Positions 1 through 4,273 of a DNA stretch of 7,104 nt are shown here, in pieces (the stretch's first letter is position 1; each line of letters begins with the position of its first letter). This DNA comes from an uncultured Verrucomicrobiota bacterium (GTDB taxonomy: Bacteria > Verrucomicrobiota > Kiritimatiellia > RFP12 > UBA1067), in contig CAMEZU010000095.1 of NCBI GenBank assembly GCA_945947925.1, positions 1 to 7,104 of the forward strand, given 5' to 3'. Made by a program: the position numbers and the translations under genes. Below the pieces are notes generated by a model. It saw only the letters and a list, made by a program, of their open reading frames with translations. It was not told the origin of the DNA and searched no databases.

Positions 1-309
1 GCGTGCGAGAAGTTCCTCTCGGGCACGACGCTCGGCATCCTGGCGCTGGGCCTCTGCGCGTTCTGCGTGGGCACGGCGGCGGGCGTCATCATGGCGAAGA
101 TCATGAACATCTTCTCGAAGACGAAGGTCAATCCGCTCATCGGCTCCGCCGGCGTCTCGGCCGTCCCGATGGCGGCGCGCGTCTCGAACAAGGTCGCGCT
201 CCAGAACGATCCGACGAACTTCATCATCATGCAGGCGATGGGTCCGAACGTCTCGGGCGTCATCGGTTCCGCAGTCGTCGCGGGCGTTCTCTACACGCTT
301 TGCAAGTAA
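1..309 (+). CDS. oadB: Sodium-pumping decarboxylase beta subunit, C-terminal 102 residues (OadB/GcdB/MmdB family)
   Basis: This is the C-terminal part of the integral-membrane beta subunit of a biotin-dependent Na+-translocating decarboxylase (oxaloacetate, glutaconyl-CoA or methylmalonyl-CoA type). In this family the beta subunit decarboxylates the carboxybiotin carried by the biotin subunit and couples this to Na+ export. The open frame enters from the left edge, so the start is outside the window, and it ends at TAA 307-309. Visible signatures are the conserved block NPLIGSAGVSAVPMAARV (residues 46-63 of the fragment) and the C-terminal AMGPNVSGVIGSAVVAGVL. Both lie in hydrophobic, glycine-rich helices, and another membrane segment precedes them. 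The substrate cannot be decided from this subunit, so the symbol stands for the family. The gene is followed directly by a hairpin terminator, so it is probably the last gene of its operon. Confidence 0.93.
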   Translation, partial: ACEKFLSGTTLGILALGLCAFCVGTAAGVIMAKIMNIFSKTKVNPLIGSAGVSAVPMAARVSNKVALQNDPTNFIIMQAMGPNVSGVIGSAVVAGVLYTLCK

Positions 310-331
310 GCGGACCTCGAACGGTTCAGAC

Positions 332-368
332 GACAGGGGAGCACCGTTCGGTGCTCCTCTTGTCTTTA
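332..368 (+). terminator. Rho-independent terminator after the decarboxylase gene
   Basis: A perfect 8-bp stem, GGAGCACC (338-345) with GGTGCTCC (350-357), closes a GTTC loop. The stem extends outward through G-U, G-C and A-U pairs and, after one bulge, three more pairs to 332/364. TTTA follows. It starts 23 nt after the TAA stop, the expected place for an intrinsic terminator. The T-tract is short. Confidence 0.82.
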
Positions 369-371
369 TCG

Positions 372-442
372 TCTGATGCCGCATCAAAAGATGTTCTGAT
401 GCCGCATCAAAAGATGTTCTGATGCCGCATCAAATAGGATGT
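372..442. repeat. Three tandem 23-25 bp repeats, each with a 13-bp palindrome
   Basis: Two identical 23-bp units (372-394, 395-417) are followed by a 25-bp variant (418-442) that differs only near its end. Each unit holds the palindrome TGATGCcGCATCA (374-386, 397-409, 420-432): 6-bp arms around a single central base. Each unit can also fold as CATC-AAAA-GATG, so the array is an alternation of GATG and CATC words with competing pairings. It lies between the upstream terminator and the promoter of the lpxC-like gene. It could be a set of operator sites, an RNA structural array or a small dispersed repeat; the sequence does not decide between these. Confidence 0.85.
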
Positions 443-452
443 CGGCCTTTTT
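424..452 (+). terminator. Terminator-like hairpin just upstream of the lpxC-like promoter
   Basis: GCCG+CATC (424-431) pairs with GATG-T-CGGC (438-446): 8 bp with one bulged T and a six-base loop. C and five T (448-452) follow directly. This is the layout of an intrinsic terminator. It uses the right half of the third repeat palindrome plus the two bases by which that unit differs from the first two. It would stop read-through from the left before the promoter at 452-460, and it cannot act on transcripts starting at that promoter. Confidence 0.6.
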
Positions 453-460
453 GGTATAAT
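452..460 (+). promoter_or_regulatory. Extended -10 promoter of the lpxC-like gene, probably giving a leaderless mRNA
   Basis: TGgTATAAT is a perfect -10 hexamer (455-460) with the extended TG motif. No good -35 box lies 16-18 bp upstream; that position falls in the third repeat unit. Only eight bases (461-468) separate the -10 box from ATG 469, so the expected transcription start is at or within a base or two of the start codon. There is no Shine-Dalgarno sequence. Confidence 0.75.
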
Positions 461-468
461 ATTCGTCT

Positions 469-1488
469 ATGTTAGAGTACAAGATTGGCAAGACGGTTTT
501 CGGCAGCGAGGCATCGATTCGGGCCGCCTACGAGCGGTTTAAGGACCAGCCTGTCGACGAGATGCGGCTGGCGGAGAGTCGCGTGTGCCCGTTCGGTCCG
601 GAGCGTTTCACGCTGGCGAGCGAGGCGAAGGTGACGGATGTCGGCACGTTCGACGGGCGCGCCAACCAGACGATCGCCTTTGCGCCGTCGAAGAAGCCGG
701 GGTGGTGGATCCGCCGCATGGACCTGCCCGAGCAGCTTGACACGAAAGTCGACATCTCGAATCTCTGGACGAGCGCCCAGAACCTGGTGCTGCGGTCCGG
801 CTCTCCGCACAACTACCTGCGGATGGTCGAGCATATCATCGCCCTGAAGCTGGGCCTCGGGGTCGACAACGTGCTCCTGAAGGTCTCGTCCGGCGATCCG
901 CCGCTCTTCGTCGACTCGTCCGTGCCGCTCGTCAAGACCGTCGACTTCGCCCGCATCGTGCCGACGAAGGAGAAGGCGACCTACGTGACGGTCCGCGAGC
1001 CGGTCGCGTTCGGCGGCAAGCGCGGGGACTTCCTGCTGTTCCTGCCGGCCGAGGACGGCGAGCGGAATCTGCGCATCGACTGTGCGATTTCCTGGAACAC
1101 GGTGATCGGCAACCAGCGCGTCGTCTTTGACGTCACGCCGGAGACGTTCCGCTACGCGGCCTACGCGCGGACGAACGCCACGCACCGCCAGTTCGTGCTG
1201 GCGAAGACGGTCGGCAAGCTCTTCGCGGCGACGCGCAACTGGGGCTACAACCTGAAGAACATCCTCATCCACGGACCGAAGCGCTTCTACACGGAGCCGC
1301 GCTTCCCGGTGAACGGCAAGTTCCTGGAGCCGGTCTGGCATCGGGCGACGCTGGACCTTATGGCGGCGCTGGCGCTGACGGGCGAACACCGCTTCGTCGG
1401 CACGGTCGTGAGCTACCGGGCGGGACACACGCTCGATTGCGACGCGATCCGAGCGCTGTACAGGAACGACCTGCTGGTGCAGGTGTAG
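469..1488 (+). CDS. lpxC: Divergent LpxC-like UDP-3-O-acyl-N-acetylglucosamine deacetylase
   Basis: LpxC is the zinc enzyme of the committed step of lipid A synthesis: it removes the acetyl group of UDP-3-O-acyl-GlcNAc in the cytoplasm. The 339 residues are near the usual length of about 305. Family landmarks in order are an N-terminal half-domain ending in RRMDL; MVEHIIALKLGLGVDN (E121 and H122, matching the catalytic Glu and first zinc His); PPLFVDSSVPLV for the usual P-IMDGSA-PFV; ART before the long insert; EPVWHRATLDLM near 288-298; and AGHTL (H320, matching the conserved C-terminal His). Several positions deviate. The N-terminal GLHSG motif reads GTFDG, and the second zinc motif is H-x4-D (H291, D296) instead of H-x3-D. 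The Asp four residues after the zinc Asp is Ala300. It may be the organism's only LpxC, adapted, or a paralogue. The start is ATG 469, eight bases after a TATAAT box and without a ribosome site. Confidence 0.78.
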   Translation: MLEYKIGKTVFGSEASIRAAYERFKDQPVDEMRLAESRVCPFGPERFTLASEAKVTDVGTFDGRANQTIAFAPSKKPGWWIRRMDLPEQLDTKVDISNLWTSAQNLVLRSGSPHNYLRMVEHIIALKLGLGVDNVLLKVSSGDPPLFVDSSVPLVKTVDFARIVPTKEKATYVTVREPVAFGGKRGDFLLFLPAEDGERNLRIDCAISWNTVIGNQRVVFDVTPETFRYAAYARTNATHRQFVLAKTVGKLFAATRNWGYNLKNILIHGPKRFYTEPRFPVNGKFLEPVWHRATLDLMAALALTGEHRFVGTVVSYRAGHTLDCDAIRALYRNDLLVQV

Positions 1489-1528
1489 GGGGTAGGGAGT
1501 AGGTGTAAGGTGTAGGTGTAGGGTGTAG
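1484..1528. repeat. G-rich 6/7-bp tandem repeat between lpxC-like and exonuclease genes
   Basis: Seven TA steps follow each other at intervals of 7, 7, 6, 7, 6 and 7 bases (1486, 1493, 1500, 1506, 1513, 1519, 1526), separated by G runs and GTG words, for example GGTGTAGGGGGTAGGGAGTA. The first unit contains the TAG stop (1486-1488) of the upstream gene. Read on the opposite strand it is the same type of sequence as the array at 4212-4260. The remainder to 1550 is G- and A-rich without a clear period. I see no promoter here, so the exonuclease gene may be read through from the lpxC-like gene. Confidence 0.75.
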
Positions 1529-1559
1529 AAATGAGGAAGTAGGATTGAGGATGGGTGGT

Positions 1560-2342
1560 ATGCTGAAATTGGAACGGCCTTTGGTGGTCTTTGACATCGA
1601 GTCGACGGGTGTGGCGGCGCGCAAGGACCGCATCATTGAACTCGCGGCGATCAAGGTGATGCCGGACGGGACGGAGATCAGCAAGTGCTGGCTGATGAAT
1701 CCGACGGTGAAGATTCCGCCGGAGACGACGGCGATTCACGGCATCTCGGACGAGATCGTGAAGGACTGTCCGACCTTCGCGGAGAAGGCGGACGAGATCT
1801 TTGCCTTCTTCGAGGGCTGCGACCTTTCGGGCTTCAATGCCGACCGGTTCGACATCCCGTGTCTTGAGGAAGAGTTCGCGCGCGTCGGGAAGAACTTCGC
1901 GCCGACCGCCCGGAAGCACGTCGACGTGCAGCGCATCTACCATCGCAAGGAGCCGCGCGACCTCTCCGCGGCCGTCCAGTTCTATCTCGGACGCGACCAC
2001 GCGGGAGCGCACGGAGCGGAGGCGGACGCGCGTGCGACGCTTGAGGTGCTGAAGGCTCAGATGGCGAAGTACGCCGACCTGCCGCAGACGGTGGACGAGA
2101 TGGACGAGTATCTCGTGCCGCACGATCCGCTCAACGCGGACCGCATGGGCACGCTGCGCTGGAAGGACGGCGAGCTGACCGTGAACTTCGGCAAGAAGAA
2201 GGGCGAGTCCCTCAAGAAGCTCTGCTTCAACGAGCCGAACTTCCTCAAATGGATGCTCAAGGGCGATTTCGACACGGAAGTGAAGATGATCATCCGCGAC
2301 CTTCTGGATAACGGAAGGCTTCCCCCTCCGCCCAAGGTGTGA
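1560..2342 (+). CDS. DEDDh 3'-5' exonuclease, ExoX/DnaQ-epsilon type
   Basis: This is a metal-dependent 3'-5' exonuclease of the DnaQ-like superfamily. With ATG 1560 as residue 1 (260 aa), ExoI is D12-I-E14, ExoII is SGFNADRFD (N93, D98) and ExoIII is H151-GAEA-D156, the DEDDh signature, so all four acidic residues and the His are present. An IHGISDE segment (59-65) is typical of the fold. Residues about 195-250 (TLRWKDGELTVNFGKKKGES... then LKWMLKGDF) form the short C-terminal domain found in ExoX-like proteins. It could act in repair, recombination or nucleotide scavenging. It is not obviously the replicative proofreader, because it has an ExoX tail and no polymerase context. ATG 1551 (AGGA 6 nt upstream) and TTG 1545 are alternative starts. 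I prefer 1560 because homologues start close to the first beta strand and GAGG lies 9 nt upstream. Confidence 0.9.
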   Translation: MLKLERPLVVFDIESTGVAARKDRIIELAAIKVMPDGTEISKCWLMNPTVKIPPETTAIHGISDEIVKDCPTFAEKADEIFAFFEGCDLSGFNADRFDIPCLEEEFARVGKNFAPTARKHVDVQRIYHRKEPRDLSAAVQFYLGRDHAGAHGAEADARATLEVLKAQMAKYADLPQTVDEMDEYLVPHDPLNADRMGTLRWKDGELTVNFGKKKGESLKKLCFNEPNFLKWMLKGDFDTEVKMIIRDLLDNGRLPPPPKV

Positions 2343-2348
2343 TATAAT
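2340..2348 (+). promoter_or_regulatory. Extended -10 promoter of the bamD-like/lptE operon, overlapping the upstream stop codon
   Basis: TGaTATAAT: perfect hexamer at 2343-2348 with extended TG. The TGA at 2340-2342 is also the stop codon of the exonuclease gene. TTCCCC (2320-2325) is at the 17-bp spacing but is a poor -35. Six bases separate the -10 box from ATG 2355, so the transcript probably starts at the start codon. There is no Shine-Dalgarno sequence. Confidence 0.75.
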
Positions 2349-2354
2349 AATGCT

Positions 2355-3368
2355 ATGATTCTGAATCGGAAACACTTGACCCTCTTCGCCGCGGTTCTTC
2401 TCGCGGCCTCCGTCTCGGCCATTCCGGGTCCGGGCACGCACTATGCGACGGATGCGTATCCCGGCTTCGACAGCGAGGCCGGCATCCTGGCGACGCCGCA
2501 GAAGGAGCCGGGCCTTTTCTGGTGGAGCGGTCCTAAGATGGAGACGCCGTCGGATCAGCTTGCGTGGGCGAGGGCCTGCGAGGCCGACGACTCGATCCGT
2601 GCCGCCCGCAAGGCCTACGAGGCGCTCGTCGCCCAGTGGCCGTCGGCCCCGGAGGCAGCGGTGGCGCAGAAGGCGCTGGCCGACCTCGAATACGGCAAGG
2701 CGCGCGACTACATCCAGGCCTTTGCCGAGTACAAGTACCTCCTGGACTTCTATTCCGCCCAGTGCGACTACGATGCAATCGCCGCCCGGCTTTACGAGAC
2801 GGCGAAGCGCATGCGCGAGGCGGGCAAGCGGATCATGTTCTTCCCCTTTGCGAACACGACGGACGTGCGCCGCGCGTTCGAGGCGGTCGTGCGCCGCGCG
2901 CCGGGCGCGCCCTACGTGGCCGAGGCGATGCTGACGGTCGGCGAGCTTCGGGAGGAGGAGGGCTATTACGAGCGGGCGATCGAGGTCTACGAGAACCTGC
3001 GCAACCGCTATGCCGGCACGCCCGAGGCCAAGGTCGCGCTGAAGCGTGAGGCGGCGGCGCGGATGAAGGTCCTCTCCGACCATCCCTACAATCGCTCGCG
3101 CTGCCAGGACACGATCGCGTTCCTGAAGATGGCGCAGCTCAGCGGTCCCGATTCCGAGTTCCGTACCGCGCTGACGGCCTGGCTGGCCGAGGCCAACGCC
3201 CTGATTGAGGACGAAGCCTATGCGGCGGCGAAGTTCTACGATTCGCGCACGCGCACCCGCCGCAGTGCGATCAACGCCTACGAGCGGTTCCTGAACGAGT
3301 ATCCGGCGGGCGTTCATGCGGACGAGGCGCGCGCGCGCCTTCTCACGCTTCAGCAGGAGGAGAAATGA
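2355..3368 (+). CDS. BamD-like exported TPR protein (outer-membrane assembly)
   Basis: This is a 337-residue exported helical-repeat protein. A signal peptide is visible: positive start (NRKH), hydrophobic core (residues 8-20), probable SVSA cleavage at 22. The mature protein has a Trp-rich stretch near 55-58 and then TPR-like helices: about 68-96 (AYEALVAQWPSAPEA), 105-132, 170-235 (AIEVYENLRNRYAGTPEAKVA) and 284-330. The last part (AYAAAKFYDSRTRTRRSAINAYERFLNEYP) resembles the BamD pattern. BamD works with BamA to insert beta-barrel proteins into the outer membrane. Unlike classical BamD (YfiO) there is no lipobox cysteine after the signal; the first Cys is at 75. It may therefore be periplasmic, or a PVC-type relative with another role. 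It is translationally coupled to lptE through an ATGA overlap (3365-3368). Confidence 0.75.
   Translation: MILNRKHLTLFAAVLLAASVSAIPGPGTHYATDAYPGFDSEAGILATPQKEPGLFWWSGPKMETPSDQLAWARACEADDSIRAARKAYEALVAQWPSAPEAAVAQKALADLEYGKARDYIQAFAEYKYLLDFYSAQCDYDAIAARLYETAKRMREAGKRIMFFPFANTTDVRRAFEAVVRRAPGAPYVAEAMLTVGELREEEGYYERAIEVYENLRNRYAGTPEAKVALKREAAARMKVLSDHPYNRSRCQDTIAFLKMAQLSGPDSEFRTALTAWLAEANALIEDEAYAAAKFYDSRTRTRRSAINAYERFLNEYPAGVHADEARARLLTLQQEEK
3355..3362 (+). promoter_or_regulatory. Strong Shine-Dalgarno of lptE inside the end of the bamD-like gene
   Basis: AGGAGGAG lies 2-4 bases before ATG 3365, depending on the register of pairing. It contrasts with the first genes of both transcription units, which lack such a site. 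This suggests leaderless starts at operon heads and Shine-Dalgarno starts inside operons. Confidence 0.75.
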
Positions 3369-3916
3369 AGGTTTTCAAGCTGATTGTCCCGGTCCTGGCG
3401 GCGGTTCTCGCCGGTTGCCAGTCGTATGCCTGGCGGAGTTCCGTGCCGGAGGACATGCGGTCCGTCGCGGTTCCGGTCTTCCGCAACGCGAGCGACGTGA
3501 CGGGGCTCGGGTCCGTCGTCACGCGGCAGGTGCTGCGCGAATTCCAGCGTGAGGGCACCTTCCGCATCGCGTCGTCCGACGACTGCGCGGTCGAAGTCGT
3601 CGGCGAACTGAAGAAGGCCTCGTCGGCGACCGTCGCCTACGAACGGCGGACGGGGGCGCGCACGCGCGAGCACCGCTTCTCGGCGGCGGCTGTTGTCAGC
3701 GTCATCGACCGGCGCAACAACCGGATCCTGATCGACAACCGCAAGTATTCGGCTTCCACGACCTTCCTCGTGAACGACGACGTCGTCACGGGAGAACGCG
3801 ACGCCTCCGGACGCCTGGGCGAGGACCTGGCGCGGCAGATTGTCGACGACGTGCTGACGGTCCTGTCGAAGAATGATAAACAGCCCTCGATTGCAAAGGA
3901 AATCGGTCATGAATGA
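3365..3916 (+). CDS. lptE: LptE-like LPS-assembly lipoprotein
   Basis: LptE is an outer-membrane lipoprotein that plugs and stabilises the LptD barrel, placing LPS in the outer leaflet. The 183-residue product starts with a lipoprotein signal peptide: MKVFK, hydrophobic core, lipobox LAGC with the lipidated Cys at 18. The mature part fits the LptE pattern: SVAVPVFRNASDVTGLGSVV (33-52), then an amphipathic helix TRQVLREFQREGTF, a strand with CAVEVVGEL (ADxxLxG in the family), a central strand pair (ASTTFLVNDD) and the helix LARQIVDDVLTVL. The length is usual for the family. It overlaps the preceding stop as ATGA with AGGAGGAG upstream, and overlaps the next gene by 8 nt, so it is a middle gene of a coupled operon. 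No lptD is in the window. Confidence 0.85.
   Translation: MKVFKLIVPVLAAVLAGCQSYAWRSSVPEDMRSVAVPVFRNASDVTGLGSVVTRQVLREFQREGTFRIASSDDCAVEVVGELKKASSATVAYERRTGARTREHRFSAAAVVSVIDRRNNRILIDNRKYSASTTFLVNDDVVTGERDASGRLGEDLARQIVDDVLTVLSKNDKQPSIAKEIGHE
3896..3900 (+). promoter_or_regulatory. Shine-Dalgarno that sets the start of the Lrp/AsnC-domain gene
   Basis: AAGGA ends 8 nt before ATG 3909. It favours this start over the in-frame ATG at 3873, which would add 12 residues of unconserved sequence and a deeper overlap with lptE. Confidence 0.65.
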
Positions 3917-4217
3917 CGTGCATGCTGTCATTGAACTGAAGATCACCCCGCAGCGCGACTGCGGTTTCGGAAAGATCGCCGAACGCGTATCCCGCTTCGA
4001 GCAGGTCGAGGCCTGCTTCCTCATGTCGGGCGGCTACGACCTCCTCGTCTTCGTGAAGGGCGACAGCCTGCAGGACGTGGCGCAGTTCGTCGCGCAGGAC
4101 CTCTCGACGATCGACGGCGTCCTCTCCACGGCGACGCATTTCATGCTCAAGACCTACAAGGCGAAGGGTGTTCTCGATCAGCTGGGCGACGACAGCCGCC
4201 TCGCCGTCACTCCCTAA
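3909..4217 (+). CDS. Stand-alone Lrp/AsnC ligand-binding (RAM) domain protein
   Basis: The product has 102 residues and consists of the alpha/beta RAM domain of Lrp/AsnC regulators without the usual N-terminal helix-turn-helix. Evidence: the opening strand HAVIELKITP, the helix FGKIAERVSRFEQVEACFLM, the core motif SGGYDLLVFVKGDSLQDVAQFV (41-62), and the closing LSTIDGVLSTATHFMLKTYK. The short tail GVLDQLGDDSRLAVTP resembles that of RAM-only proteins. RAM domains bind amino acids and form dimers or octamers. A single-domain version may modulate a full-length Lrp or sense a small molecule, but cannot bind DNA by the classical motif. It overlaps the end of lptE by 8 nt and is the third gene of the bamD-like/lptE operon. 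Its TAA stop (4215-4217) lies within the first unit of a 7-bp repeat array. Confidence 0.87.
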   Translation: MNDVHAVIELKITPQRDCGFGKIAERVSRFEQVEACFLMSGGYDLLVFVKGDSLQDVAQFVAQDLSTIDGVLSTATHFMLKTYKAKGVLDQLGDDSRLAVTP

Positions 4218-4260
4218 CCCCTACTCCCTACTCCCTAACCCCTACCCCCTAACCCCTACT
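4212..4260. repeat. Perfect seven-unit array of a 7-bp repeat, CCCTAMY
   Basis: Seven consecutive 7-bp units without a slip: CCCTAAC, CCCTACT, CCCTACT, CCCTAAC, CCCTACC, CCCTAAC, CCCTACT; a further CCC follows at 4261-4263. Eight C3 runs are thus spaced exactly 7 bases apart, so the minus strand has the pattern (GGGN4)n and could form a three-tetrad G-quadruplex. The array starts in the last codon of the RAM-domain gene and fills most of the 56-bp gap before the TPR gene. Heptamer arrays of this sort (STRR) are known from cyanobacterial intergenic DNA; relation to those is not implied. Confidence 0.92.
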
Positions 4261-4273
4261 CCCGACAATCGTT

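Noticed and set aside
372..442. CRISPR array
   Set aside because: Three units directly adjacent with no variable spacers, and no cas genes nearby.
472..1428. Minus-strand open frame of 318 codons opposite the lpxC-like gene
   Set aside because: Arg-rich mirror of a gene with family motifs and a good promoter; no motif of its own.
1413..3317. Long minus-strand open frame of 634 codons
   Set aside because: It lies antisense to the exonuclease and bamD-like genes and runs across the intergenic gap and both gene ends. It is Arg/Leu/Val/His-rich with no recognisable domain, which is typical of the mirror frame of GC-rich codons. The plus-strand proteins have clear motifs.
3873..3908. Upstream ATG 3873 as the start of the RAM-domain gene
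   Set aside because: It would add 12 unconserved residues and a 44-nt overlap with lptE; ATG 3909 has AAGGA at 8 nt and begins at the first strand of the domain.
4212..4260. Telomere or linear replicon end
   Set aside because: CCCTAA-like units are present but only 49 bp long, internal, and flanked by coding sequence on both sides.
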